This document shows, piece by piece, positions 1 through 11,725 of a stretch of DNA of 64,000 nucleotides; the first letter of the stretch is position 1, and every line of letters starts with the position of its first letter. The translations under genes and the position numbers were made by a program. The notes below the pieces were generated by a model. It did not search any database. It saw nothing but the letters and a program-made list of their open reading frames with translations, and had not been told where the DNA came from. The DNA is from Mortierella alpina (Eukaryota > Mortierellomycota > Mortierellomycetes > Mortierellales > Mortierellaceae): NCBI GenBank assembly GCA_029449245.1, contig JANATF010000004.1, forward strand, positions 3,162,001 through 3,226,000, written 5' to 3'.

Positions 1-1956
1 TGCTCTTCACCAACCCGTTCGACACCGTGAAAGTCCGACTTCAGCTCCAGGGCGAGTTTGTCAAGACCAGGGAACCAGGCAGGAATGGCAAAGAGGTGGT
101 CAGAGTGTCTGAAAAGGTAAAGGAGAAAAAAACATGCAGGCTGGTCTGTTTCTTCATGTGTTGCACATTAGCTGCCGCATGAGGTTGACCAGGCAAGTTG
201 GATGATCAAACGACACCGGAGAGCCGCAGAGCCAAACTGAACGAGCCCTTGAGCTATTATTTTTGTTTTTACCCCGCATTCGAATCGGGCTATACATTTT
301 TCGTTTATTTATTTACACCTCGTGTGAGAAGAGTGGTGAGGAGGGACAGGAATCGCTCACCAGCTCGTTTTAGCTGCAGCAGCCATATACAACACACACC
401 ACTGCAGCAAGCAAAGAGAGACAGACATGCAGCAAGTTCTCAAAGTGACACCAACCGCTTCTCATTATGTGTTGTTCTCCCTCTATGCTCCGAGGTGGGA
501 GTAACTTTCTTTGCCCATTTTTTTTTGTTCTGTTCCTGTCTACCCTTTTGGATGAGGACTTGTCAGAGAGGGATTATTCGGTTCGTTTTGTTGGGGTGGT
601 CGGAAGAGCAAAACAAGAAAGTGGGTGGAGTTGCAACTCTCTGCTGTATACCATACACAGGTGGACGGACGGACGGAGGTCAAGGTGCACACGGACACAA
701 ACAGCCAACGCTCAGGAACACTCCATCGCTGGGCAAACACTGACGGGAGCGAGAATCAGGGCGAGTGCAAAATATGGAGCATTCAGGAGCAACACAGCCA
801 TCTGAGACATGTCCTATGGGACACCCAAGGCATATGAGCATTGCACTAAACACTCCCACGGGGTGCGCACGGCTTGTGCATCCACGCTCTCCCCTATCCC
901 TGTGCGCGTGTCCCCTTATTGTCCTCTGCATCCGATTCTAACCGATGCTGTCTCTGTGCGCTAGGTCTATAAATCCTCCTTGGACTGCCTGCAAAAGACC
1001 TTCAGGCACGAGGGAATGCGCGGCTTGCAGAAAGGTCTTTTTCCAGCAATTCTCAAAGAGTCGTCTAAAAATATCTTTCGTCTGGGTCTTTATGACCCTA
1101 TCCTCAATGCCATGCATCCGCTGAGCTACCCGGGCGAAGCAAGCACCGCACCGGCGTGGAAGCGTATGATTGCTGGTGCCACATGTGGTGCTATGGGCGC
1201 TATCAGCGCCAACCCCTTTGAACTTATCAAGACCCGACTTCAGTCTCATTCGACAGGCGCACTCGCTGTTGGAACTCAGTACTCGTACACGGGCACATTC
1301 TCGGCACTCCGAACCATCGTCGCCACTGATGGTTTCATGACCTTGTATCGTGGATCCATGATCTCGATTGCGCGATCCATGTTTGGCAGTGCTGCTAACC
1401 TAACCACGTATTCGCTGCTGAAGGACCACGCCAGGAATCATTGGGGCGCTCAGGACGGTATTATGCTCGACATGATGAGCTCACTCGTTAGTGCGTTCGT
1501 CAGTGTCGTCGTCATGAACCCTATGGATGTGGTGTAAGTTCACTCGCCAGGCGATCGCATATCTTTTTTTTCGGAGTCGTGGCTAATTCGTCCTTGCATT
1601 CTAGTCGTATCCGTCTCTACAACAGATCCTCGCAGTCCTCGTCGCAGACGACACTTCAGTCTTGTCGCCATATTTTCACCACAGAAGGACCTCTGGCATT
1701 TTACAAGGGATTCTCGACCCATTTTATGCGAATCGGACCCCATTTCACGCTCACCTTTGTGTTCCTGGGCATGCTGAAACGACACTTGATTGAGGGATCG
1801 TCACCGCAGACGAGCTCCGAGAGCAGAGTTTCTACAACCTCCCACAATATCCTCCACCCAAAGGACGACAGTCATTCCTCCTCGTCATCCTCTCCGTCGT
1901 CATCGACGCCTTCACTTGCATCCGGTGTGATTCCAAGAAGAGAAGAACAGATTTAA
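1..1956 (+). CDS. Mitochondrial carrier (SLC25 family), oxaloacetate-carrier-like; 5' end cut by window edge
   Basis: Inner-membrane solute carrier. Exons 3-116, 965-1533 and 1605-1956 join in phase and give 344 residues; the initiator and first few residues lie outside the window. All three carrier signatures (Px[DE]xx[KR]) are visible: PFDTVKVRLQLQGE at the left edge, PFELIKTRLQ after the second repeat, and PMDVVRIRLYN, which the 71-bp second intron splits inside a Val codon. Triplicated signatures define the family. The LQLQGE and RLYN contexts resemble yeast OAC1 and human SLC25A34/35, which carry oxaloacetate, sulfate or related anions; that substrate assignment is inference. The first intron (117-964) is unusually long at 848 bp and holds a ggacggacgg repeat. 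The C-terminus has a Ser-rich tail that is not part of the six-helix fold. Confidence 0.88.
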
Positions 1957-2438
1957 CTCGACGCTTCCGACTTTTGTGGGCTTGCAGCAGTAACTGTTCT
2001 CTATAACTTTTTTCTCCATAGAGCTGCATCACTCACCATCTCAGATCATATTACAAACCCTCCCCGCTCCATCAAAATCCCCTCCATGTTACCTTCTTTA
2101 TCTGTCCCCCCTATCCTCTTCCTGGACATCACTACTACTTTTTCAATCCTCTTACACCCAATACCTCTTTCTTTTTTGAATCTCTATTTCTTTGCATGCC
2201 AACATATTTGTACTATAAAATTAGGATTGATCCCGCTTGCCTATAATTGATATGAGAAGCGTGCTCGTGTTTGCAACCAAAGCTTTATGTAAAAGCTTTA
2301 ACCCTCAGAGTCCAAGATGCCTTTGACGTGGTTCGACCCTTAAGAAACATTTTTAAAGATCTCGAGATGTCAAGTGTGGATTCCCATTGTCCCTTCCGAA
2401 GATCCCACTCATTCTCTAGACATCTCACTCCACTGCAA
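1957..2438. other. Intergenic spacer, carrier to LYR gene
   Basis: This 482-bp spacer holds the carrier's 3' UTR, rich in C and T, and the promoter of the next gene. An A/T-rich patch with tactataaaattagg near 2212-2226 may serve as a polyadenylation or TATA-like element. No coding or RNA gene is seen. Confidence 0.4.
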
Positions 2439-2963
2439 ATGTCAGGGACGATCCCTTCTCTCCAACATGCCAGGGTCCTGGGACTCTATCGGAAGCTACT
2501 GCGCATCGGGAAGGCCATGCCCACAGAAACCCGCTCGGCCCTCGTCCTCTCTCGCGTCAAGGGCGATTTTCGGGCCAACGCTTCTGAGAAGGACCCCGAC
2601 GAGGTCGAGAGCATGATCCAGCTCGCTGAACTTCAGGTCGATAACCTAGAGGTAACGGGAGCTGTCTTCGGATCAGAGAAAGCTGCTCCTGCACGTTTTT
2701 TCTTTAGTTTTCTTACTGATATGCATTTTTACGATACCAAAAACACTTAGATCCAACGCGACCACTTGACGGAACTGGCCAAGAACCCCAACTTGATTAT
2801 CCCAGTCGATATCCACAAGGACGCCAAGCCAAAGATCTCCAAATTCATGAGGGGCCCGCCACTCAGCTGGGAACGCAAAGCGGCACAGGAAGCAAAGGAC
2901 AGAGCCCGACAATCGCACGGATCTCCAGGACACAGTTGCAAGAACAAAGATCACAAACATTGA
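2439..2963 (+). CDS. LYR-motif (complex 1 LYR family) protein, probably mitochondrial
   Basis: Exons 2439-2651 and 2751-2963 (99-bp GT-AG intron, phase 0) encode 141 residues. The ATG at 2439 is chosen because it places the hallmark tripeptide near the N-terminus: ARVLGLYRKLLRIGK, where L-Y-R is followed by basic residues. Further on there is helical sequence with a conserved-looking LAELQVDNLEIQRDHL segment that crosses the splice junction without interruption. LYR proteins are small helical matrix adaptors that bind acyl-ACP and help assemble respiratory complexes or Fe-S clusters; which LYRM subfamily this belongs to cannot be told from sequence alone. The C-terminus is basic and His-rich (KNKDHKH). 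It lies close behind the carrier and ahead of the F-box gene on the same strand. Confidence 0.8.
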
Positions 2964-3378
2964 TATGAAGCGCTACATGATAACAGCCAAGGACAAGTCA
3001 AGAACAGGACAGCAATGACCTTTGAGGTGTCCGAACCATGGACCCCGGCGGTTCAAATTATACCCCGCTCGTCTTACGAGCATGCCGCAGATATATAGAA
3101 AATGGATCACCAACAGAACAGTAACCTACAGCAACCCTCCCATCTCTTGAGATGGAAAATAAAGCAACCTCGGACTCGGGCAGCTCTGGGCCAACACGCT
3201 GACATATCATGGAAACTTGTGCGGCCATGATTTGAGGGATGGATGCATATCGGGCAGGATTTCGGCCACTCACTGGGAAGTTCAAAATCGCGAGGTGACC
3301 TGCTGCGCTCCCTTGTTTGCTTATTCCCTTGTTTGCACCCTGCGTGATGCCCTCTTTTGTTCGTCCGCCTCATTCACC
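2964..3378. other. Intergenic spacer, LYR gene to F-box gene
   Basis: This 415-bp spacer has no supported gene. It holds the 3' UTR of the LYR gene and the promoter of the F-box gene. I see no strong TATA box or repeat. Confidence 0.4.
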
Positions 3379-5441
3379 ATGTCCCTGCGCAGGAGCACCA
3401 AAGCACCTCGACTGGCTGCACCAAAAGCACTTGGCGCTTCATCTCAGCACCCGCCGCCTGCACACATCCACGACCCCTTGCTGTTCTTCTCCGAGGAGAT
3501 TGCACTCCACATCCTGGAGCTCCTCTCGCCCGCCGACCTTGGGAAATGCGCCTGCGTGTCCACGCTGTGGCATCGGCTCGTGAATGATCAAATGGCAAGA
3601 GCTCCTTCTTTCTTACTGATACTACAGGTACCAATCCCGCCCAACAACCGAATCTAAACATTCTTTCTCTTACATCTTTCTTCTCATAGCTATGGAGACG
3701 CCTATTTTTAAAGTGCCATTTCATCTTTCCAAGAGGGCTGAAGGGCGCACGAGGAGCGGCATCAGGCGGACCCTGTACAACGCGGACGTCAGCAACATCC
3801 CACAACCCGCGCAAACGGAGGAGCTCCATTACCATGAAGAGTACTCAGAGGAAGCAACAGGAGATGCTGCACCAAAACTCGTGCTGGAAGGCGCTTTACA
3901 AACTCAATCACAACTGGGTCATGGGCCAGGCTCGAGTGATGCGACTCTCGGTCGACGAACAGTTAGAACAGGATCAACGGCTGCTAGATATCGAAGCAGT
4001 CATCAGACTCGGCGATGATGATCGGATACGGATGCCACGCGCCCGTATTATTCAGTTCAAAGGAGCCGTCGTGTTAGCGGTTAGCCCTTGCGACATGGTT
4101 CATCTGTGGAAAATCCCCAGTTCAATTTCGGCTACCACAGGCACAGAGGTGACAAGCGGTACGACATCCAGACATCCCAATAGGCAGCTACAGTTCTGGC
4201 AGACGTATCAACACCCATGGACGAAAACGGTGACCACAGCACGGCAGCCTCATCAAGGTGCTCACATCACTTGTTTGTCCTTGGACACTTCCACAACCGG
4301 CGCAAAAGGCTGGCAAAAGGCAATGGTCGGACTCAATTCTGGGCATTTCTCAGTATTCGAATATTCGCTACTGGACGATGTAGACAATAATGGTAGCACG
4401 GACACGGCGACTCTTCGGGAAATCGGGAGCACAAGCTCTCTGCAGTCTTGGAGCAGCGTCGGAGGCATTCGATCAGCAACATTTCAATACCCTATTTTGA
4501 CGACCTGCACGGACGGGGGCGTCATCTCCATCTACAAAATCATGGCGGAGCAGGACTCGAGATCCCACAGTTCCGCACCTTGGTGCACCTTGCTGCATCG
4601 ACTGTATGGAGTCCATACCGACTCCCCAGTGCAAATTGAACTGGAACGTGTCATGGCACCTATGGACGAGAAGCAGTTGGGATTTGAAAAGGCTCGTTGG
4701 CGGGCCCTCGTCAGTTTTGGACTCGAGCTCCATGATGGCTCATGGACAGTGCGGCTACAGGAAATCGAATTTGACGATCATTCTATCCTGCACTCAACAG
4801 AGACTGGCACCGCTGGCGAGGAAGAGGACGGAATTACTTCGTACGAGAACACAGGGCAAGATGAGGGCTATGATTCGCCTTTTCCCTCATTCTCCCAACC
4901 GACTCTATCAGAAGAAGCTGGACCGTCGACCTGCCAACGCACTGTGGGTCATGGACGCATAGGAGTGATCTCGGCGCTAAGTATCGCTTGGCCATTGGTG
5001 GTGACAACCCATAGCGATAACACCATGAATGTTTTTCAGATAACACGGGACTTGGGTATGAACGAGACTGCTGGGCAGACTCTTGCACAATCACGGTATG
5101 ATAGCCAGCAAAGGATCCGATTTCGGCATCTGTCAACCCTCTATGGACATTGCGGGGCGGTGTCAGGTGTCTCCATCGAGCCTCAATCAGGACGGCTGGT
5201 CAGTGCCAGTATGGACCGGTCCATCAAGGTCTGGACAATGGCCAGTAAAAACCAAGAGCGGATCGAGCCGCAGCGTGTACATAGGTGTACTGTGTCGATG
5301 AGCGACATCAACAACAGCTGGACAGAGAGCGGGCGAGTCACCATGGAAGAGGGACTGGGCCTGATCTGGGTTGGGTCGGACGAAGAAAAGATTGTGAGCA
5401 TGAACTGCGATGGCACGATCAAAGTCTGGCAGTTTTCGTGA
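3379..5441 (+). CDS. F-box / WD40 repeat protein
   Basis: Substrate receptor of an SCF-type ubiquitin ligase, by domain content. Exon 1 starts at ATG 3379. The F-box occupies roughly residues 33-80: an LFFSEEIALHILELL helix, then ADLGKCACVSTLWHRLVNDQM, then LWRRLF. To join NDQM directly to LWRRL, as F-boxes do, exon 1 must end at 3594 and the intron (3595-3689) must start GCAAGA, giving 655 residues. A GT donor at 3628 is also in phase but would insert 11 residues (ARAPSFLLILQ) inside the F-box. Exon 2 is 3690-5441. The C-terminal half has WD-type blades, the clearest being HLSTLYGHCGAVSGVSI followed by RLVSASMDRSIKVWTM, and a last blade ending DGTIKVWQF. The substrate is unknown. An acidic loop (about residues 380-420) interrupts the propeller. 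Confidence 0.85.
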
Positions 5442-5616
5442 ACGGAGTCAGTCCTTTCATTTTTTTTTATTTTTCATTATACATGTGGTATCTTGGAGCA
5501 CTATACTTTACATGCCTGTCAAGTATTGGCGCAACCCCTTTTCATGTTCTGCACAGGTATCTAGAGAACAAAAGTTTCAAGTGAGTACCATTTGGAGGAT
5601 TAGAAGTCTAATAATA

Positions 5617-7158
5617 CTAGTATTCGTCCCGCAGTACTTCCTTTGTGATTCCATACCTTGGGTATGATCCGAGATGGATGCATTTTTGCGTGAATTCCTG
5701 TAGGTTTTCGACCGCACGTTTGACATTGTCCTCGTTTCCTGGCGCGCCCTCAATGTCGATGTAGGTCACATATTCCCAGGGCGAGGCCAGATTGATGGTT
5801 CTCGACGAAGGTCTCGACTCGAGTTTGGTGATATTAATGTCCCGCAGTGCAAAACAGGCACAGACACGGTGCAAGGCCCCAACTTGATTCTTCATCACCA
5901 GCGCAAAGGAGGATTTGGGGCTGAGGTTGCGGTCAGGTTGAAGGACAGGGTAGCGCGCAATGAGCCAGTAACGCGTGACATTGTTGGGGGTGGAGTCGGA
6001 TCCTAGGATGGTCAGGTTGTGAAGCATCGCCGCCCTCTTTCCAGCCAACGCAGCACTGTGTGTTTTGTTGAAAGAGGGAAAAGGATGTATATGGGTTAAT
6101 GGTAAGTTCCTCAAGTACCGGCAGCAAACCTATGCGAGGCGGTAAGTCAATCACTTTAAACTTGCACTCCAAATTCCTTGGCCCTGGCAACCTCTTCTGC
6201 AGCCCTGGCAGTGTTGCTAGCAAGGACGGCTCTGTACCCCTCTGGAAGGGTGTGATCCAAAAAGTCCTGACACTGTTCCAGGATCGCAGGATGAGACTGG
6301 ATCTCGATGATGTCTAAAAAAAAATGATCGAGGTTCGAAAGGCCAAGCCGGTCAGCGCTATAGTTATCGAAGCTAGCTACCGTAAAAACATCATTTCCGT
6401 TCGAAAACAGCCAGAAAAAAAAGAGACAAGAGACACTGACGGGGACGCATCCGAGTCGGTTAGCAGCCTACCAAACCCCACCCCGTCAGCACATCAGATC
6501 TTCAATAAAGATCAAACAGAAACGTGTCAGGCTTCATACGAATAGCCAGACAAGGTTATTTTTTTTTTACCTTTGAGCTGTGACCCTGGATGCGCTGTCA
6601 TAATGTAGTGTGACTCACTGCAGGTGTACTCGCCCACAACCCAGAGACGTGGCTCCTGCTGTGCAAACAGCTCGAGCACGGAATGCAGCGTGCCAGAGAG
6701 TGAGTTCTCGATGGGGATGAGGCCGTGGCGCACATGGCCACGCTGAATGTTTTCAAACAGCTAGGGGGACAGACAGAAAGAAAAGAGAGACCACGACAAC
6801 GGATCAGCAAAACCAGGAACGCTGTTTCTCTCACGTCCCCCCCCCCCTAACTCCTTTTTTTGGAATGGCCTTGTAATCTGTACCTCTGGCAAGGTGTCGA
6901 AGCCCTCGGTGGTGAAGGTATGCTGGCTGAAGCTTGGGTGGGACGAGGTGAGCTCGAGAATGGCGTCCTCTGCATAGGCACCGTTGGCGCCCTATTTTTT
7001 TTTTGTTTTTGTTTGTGAGAGAGGATCGATATAGGTCAGTGCAAGTGGAGGATGAGGTGTAAGTGTGCCAAGATACACGCCAACGGGATGCATGTTCTCC
7101 TGCAGGCTAACTGTCAAGAAGGGGAGTGGTCACTTGCATGAAAGCCGATGGTGTTCAT
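5617..7158 (-). CDS. PHA2: Prephenate dehydratase with C-terminal ACT domain
   Basis: Converts prephenate to phenylpyruvate with loss of water and CO2, the committed step to phenylalanine. Five exons on the minus strand: 7158-7138, 6991-6884, 6760-6571, 6313-6166, 6055-5617; 301 residues, against about 334 in yeast. The N-terminus MNTIGFHGANGAYAEDAIL matches the family's start (I-x-F-x-G...GAY-x-E-x-A). Further motifs are GLIPIENSLSGT (substrate loop), SHPAILEQCQDFL, and NNVTRYWLI, which carries the catalytic TR dipeptide. An ACT domain follows, with GALHRVCACF and the LESRP motif that binds phenylalanine, so allosteric feedback inhibition is expected. The seven-residue first exon and exon 4 both end at GCAAGT donors; only these GC-AG splices keep the frame. 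Introns 2 and 3 are GT-AG. Confidence 0.88.
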
Positions 7159-8739
7159 GATGGGAGAGTGCGAATGGGGCGTGTGCTGGATCAGCAAATG
7201 AGAAGAGAAGACGAGAGTGAGGCGAAAGAGAAGAGGTGGTCTCGCTTGTGGAATCCACACTGCGAACTGTGTGGAGGTGGGTGTGGTGAATGCAAGAGGG
7301 GAATCACGGTGGATTGCGCGCTATGCCCATTCGCAGTAGGGATGCGATCGTCGTTTTGAGTGTCCCTGTCTGCCCGTCTGGGTTTGAAAGCAAGCGCGCG
7401 TCGCTGTCATCGTGAGGGGCGAGTGCTTGTGTGTCTGGGCAAAGCAGCTCGACTGAATAGCCTCGTGGCGCCAATACTATACCCTCCATAATGCTCTGCT
7501 TGGTCGAGAACGCTGTGGCGGGCTGGGCAACCACCAGACATGGCCCCGCCCCTTTTTTACGATCCCTCTTTCATCTATTCATGTGTGCGTCGGTGACTTT
7601 CCTTGCCCTGTGCACACTCCGTCACCACTCGTCGCAGGCAGGAGCATGGGCATGGGCAAGGGCATGGGCAAGGCATGGGAGCGTGGCCTTCTTCCCTTGT
7701 TGATGAGCAATTGGAGTTTTGCAGCCGCTCGCCTGTGTCTCTCTTTGTCACACTTGCAAATAGAACAGACGGTGTGTGGACCCCTTGGACGGTGACCCTG
7801 ACTCGTATCCTGGCGACATACCCTTGCGTGGGCCGTGATTGAAGAGTGATGCCGCTCTTCCCTGTCTTTGCATCTCGTTCCATCCCATTCCATCTCGTCC
7901 CCCTCGCTGTTCCTCCTCAAGCACGCATCACCCCAGCAACTCCACCCATGCTCAAGAGTGAGCGCCAGAGATTAAGAGAGATTGAGAGAGAGTGAGAGAT
8001 TGATTGCGCCTCAGTTGAGAGTGCTTACTGTGCTCAGTTGAGCACTGTTCGGGCGGTCACCCTGGCTGGATCGCATTGCGCACTCTTTTTGCTTTTCTTC
8101 CTTTTCTTCATCGCCATTTCCCCCGATTCCTTTGCGTCGTTTCTCGCTCTCGCTCTCTTTTCTGTGTGCACCCCTTCTTCGTCGCCATCTTCATCGTCGT
8201 CGTCGTCGTCGTCTTTGTCCTTTGTCTTTGTCTTCCTCGTCCTCCTTTCCCCTTCTCATCCATCCATCCATCCATCCATCCATCCATCCATCCATCCATC
8301 CATCCATCCTCCGTCGCCCTCACCCTCTTGCTCCGTCACTCACTCTCTCTTGCTCTTTGCAGCTTGCAACATCCTATCCTCATAATCCGCTCCACTTTAA
8401 CCAACTTCCTCATCCATCTCTGCGTCAGCACCTGGTATCCCGTCAGCACATTCTGTAGGTGTTTTGCCCCAACAAAGTTCATTCTCCTTGACCTGTCTTG
8501 CTGCCTGCTGCCTGCTGCCTGCTGGAGCTAATCCATCTGGCCATCGTGCACAGCATAGTGCTTGATTCCGCCCTTGGACTCTGCACATCAGCGATCCCAC
8601 TGTGAGATTCAACGATCGAGCGATTGTACTCCAGCGCTCGTCTGACTGGCTCTCGTGAGAGTCATCCAGTTGCTGCCCCCTACCGTCGACCCCCCCAATG
8701 AACACGATCCATCCGTCCGCACAAAGAGCTCATTCAGTT
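7159..8739. promoter_or_regulatory. Divergent intergenic region between prephenate dehydratase and the GATA factor
   Basis: These 1.58 kb lie between two divergently transcribed genes and must hold both promoters. I see no supported gene. The stretch contains short tandem repeats: a G-rich (gggcatgggcaa)-like run near 7644-7670, agag runs near 7970-8000, a gtc trinucleotide run near 8194-8212, the (atcc) array described separately, and three copies of tgcctgc near 8498-8522. The last 500 bases before the GATA start are pyrimidine-rich, like other leaders in this window. Confidence 0.4.
8257..8309. repeat. (CATC)n microsatellite
   Basis: A nearly perfect tetranucleotide array of about 13 catc units lies in the presumed leader or promoter of the GATA factor. 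It reads open in all frames, so ORFs across it (HPSIHPSI and similar) are artefacts. Confidence 0.95.
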
Positions 8740-11460
8740 ATGTCGAGCCAGAGAGACGCCGCTCCCAACAGAGCAAACGACCATATTACCAAACGCCATG
8801 CCAACTTCACCGTGCGCCATGACCTGAAGCAGCCAGAGAGAGAGTCAACAGCGATGAGCGATTCAGACAGGTAAGGAAGCAATGTCCCTCATCGTCGTGC
8901 CGCTTGGAAGCCCATGGTCCGCCTTTTTCGTCCCCCGCAGCTCTTGCTGCTGCCTTCACTGCGTCACACTTGTTTTTAGCGCCGTGCTTGTTCTCACTCT
9001 CCTTCGATGGGATCATTCAACCGATGACTAGTGCTGCCCTCCACGCCTCCTTGACACAGTCGCGCCAGACCTGGACCCATTCGGCCTTTAGTAGACTCAT
9101 GACCCCTGACACCAGCTCTGATCGGCAGTCGTCGGTGCAGCAGCACGCACATACCACGGGGCTGTCCCTGGCAGGGGTCTGCACAGTCCGCATCGGACCG
9201 CATATCTTCCTCGACACTAAATTTTACACCCTCAGCTCCAACGCCGCCGCACCACTGCCACCACCTTCACCTCACGACACGCCCAATGACACCGCTGCGG
9301 TCAAGCAGGAGTCGCCGCCTCGACCGCACCACCAGGTCGCCATGGAGTTCAAGGAGAACCCTGGCACACATTGGCTCTTCCCAGAGGAAGCCTCGCTGGA
9401 GCTCACCCCAGCCACTGACTGTGAGTCTGCGCAGATATCGGCCTCGTTCTACCTGCCTATCCCTGAAAAGACGGAGCAAGGACGCACATGGACCGGGGCC
9501 TCAACACAGGCCATCAACCTGGTCATATTGCAGGCCACCACAGCTCTTTGGGAGGGATTGCAGCAGGCCATCAGAGGCCCCCACGTCACCACTCCTCGAT
9601 CGGTCATTAACAAACGCCAAAGCCCCGTAGAGGACACCCGTCTGCCCTCCACCGATGACGAGGATACATCTGAAATTCTGGGATCAGGAAGGCATTCTAG
9701 TAGCAACAACGTTTTCTCTTCGAAAAGGAACCCGGATGTCGGAGTATGTTCAAGCCTAACAGTCGACTCGCCTTGGTCTTTTGACAATTTTTGAAGCAAA
9801 CCACTGACAGGCCCCGCCCATCTTCTTTCACGTATAGAATGATCCGGAGAAGTCGATCAAGTCCAAACGACCCAGGAATCAAGATGAAAAGAGTCTAGTA
9901 TCCCCCAGTAAGAAGACTACAGGAAAGGTGGGAACAGGAGCTGGGGCAGGGGTAGGAAGCGGCACCGCTACAGGCAAGAAGAACGCGCCTGCAGGACCCT
10001 CCTCGAGCCACTCGTCGCAAAAAAAATGTGGTTACTGCAGTTGTACCACAACACCCATGTGGCGACGTGGCCCACATGGCCCAAGTACACTATGCAATGC
10101 CTGCGGCGTGAAATGGAAGCATGGAAAAATCATGCAGGACGCGATAGATACACAGGCCACACAGGGCACTAGTACATCTGCATCATCAACTTCATCAAAG
10201 CCAGGACACGGAACAGGCGCCTCAGCCCATCGATCTGGTAGCTCAAAGACGACAGGCAAGAGATCATCTGAGAATGGTCACGATCGTGACCAGGATCAGG
10301 ATGACAAGAAAGTGCACTCCAAAACTGCCGGTAGAAAGTCATCAGCCGCGCCATCAAGAAGGGATCAAGGCTCGCCGGATAGATCGTCGGCTTCTAGGGA
10401 GAGCTCGAATGGCTCGAGATCTGTTGATTCTGAGAGAATCGTCCCCGTCAAGAAGAGACACTCGAGCAAAGGTATAAACCGCCTGCCTGCATCGTTGTTG
10501 GATCTCATGAGCAGACCGTCAAAGGGACTCTAATTTACACTGGATCGCCTCTTAACTTCCTTTTCTTCTTCTTGCAGTAACACCGTCTAGACCGCTAGGA
10601 CCGCGTATGGTACCCATCCATCAGCTCGATAATGTCACTCGGACGCCAGCCAAACCACAGGCAGTCATTGACAAATATGAGGACGATGACGACGAGGAGG
10701 AGAGGCTTCTTTTGAACGGACGTGCCAAGAGACGGAAGAACGGGCTCGATCCTTCTATCTCTGAAGTCAGCTCGGAACCATCATCTGCTAGTGCTGTCTC
10801 GAAAACGCCGGATGCATCCGAGAACAAGGAGGGCCAACCAAAGAGCAACAACATCACAGTACACTCACCTCCAGGGTCTTTGGAGGGTGCTCCTAGTACG
10901 GACGATAGCCTTTTGCTCTACTCCAGGAACCTGTATACCAACAACACGGCAACGTTCCCGCTGCACTTTCCAACCATCTCGATCGCCTTTGGACCCAACA
11001 ATGACTACTACACGTATCCTAATTGTGCCGTGGTGCTTTTCGAGAACCACTTCCAGATCAAGCTGATCCATGCCGGTGAGCGGACCGAAATTGATGTCTG
11101 GAAGGAAGGAATCGAAGGCACAGAGTTCCAGGTGGTGGATGTAGGCGACGGGGAGAGTATGATTATCATGAAGGCACTCCTACGACAGTATCTTACGAGG
11201 TAACGAATCCCCGCAGTGTGACAGTCATTTATCTGTATGCCATTGCTCATGTACCAATTCTCACCATGCTGGAACTATACCGTTGTTTGCTGCACAGGTT
11301 CGACAAAGAGCTATTGAATCCGGACAGGAACGAGAGTCTGATCGTGTTCAGATTCCGTGAGCGACTCGATGGAGGCGGGCCATTTGTCAAGCCTCTATTG
11401 GAGCACTGGCTCGCCACGGACATTCCAGTACCACCACCCACTTCCGCCGACTCTGCTTGA
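8740..11460 (+). CDS. GATA-type zinc-finger protein with a conserved-looking C-terminal domain
   Basis: Putative nuclear DNA-binding regulator, 753 residues. Exons: 8740-8870, 9032-9743, 9838-10471, 10578-11199, 11298-11460; all junctions are GT-AG and in phase. The only acceptor that fits exon 1's phase is 9031. A single GATA finger lies at residues 345-370 with C-x2-C-x18-C-x2-C spacing (C345, C348, C367, C370) and the core TTTPMWRRGPHGPSTLCNAC. The 18-residue loop is the class seen in white-collar-2-like and some other fungal GATA proteins, not the 17-residue AreA class. Basic and Ser-rich disordered sequence flanks the finger. Residues of about 590-750 form a second folded region rich in aromatics and hydrophobics (FPLHFPTISIAFGPNNDYY, FENHFQIKLI) that I cannot assign. 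It has no PAS domain. Target genes are unknown. Confidence 0.85.
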
Positions 11461-11511
11461 GTGAAATTGAAAGGAGAAAGCAACCATCCTTTCTCTTGCC
11501 CGTCCATCCTT

Positions 11512-11533
11512 TGTTGTTGTTGTTGTTGTTGTT
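11512..11533. repeat. (TTG)n microsatellite in 3' UTR
   Basis: Seven perfect ttg/gtt units lie about 50 bp after the GATA factor's stop codon, probably inside its 3' UTR. The downstream gene converges from the other strand, leaving only 265 bp between the two stop codons. Confidence 0.9.
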
Positions 11534-11725
11534 TTTTCGTCTTGTACTATGCCTCACTCCATCTTTCATCTTTAGCAAACGACCCTACAGATGCTTGCAC
11601 GTCTCGCTTATACCACGCTAGTTGTCTTCCCCGTTCAATTCCCTTTTTTTTTACAACCTATTTTTTTTAACGTTCCATGCCCGTTTTTGCAATAATATGA
11701 TGTATTTACACCGCATTCGTTGTAT

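Noticed and set aside
7304-7534. MEGIVLAPRGYS frame as the first exon of prephenate dehydratase
   Set aside because: Only weakly like the family start, and its phase-0 donors are poor. MNTIGFH at 7158 with a GCAAGT donor restores the family motif exactly.
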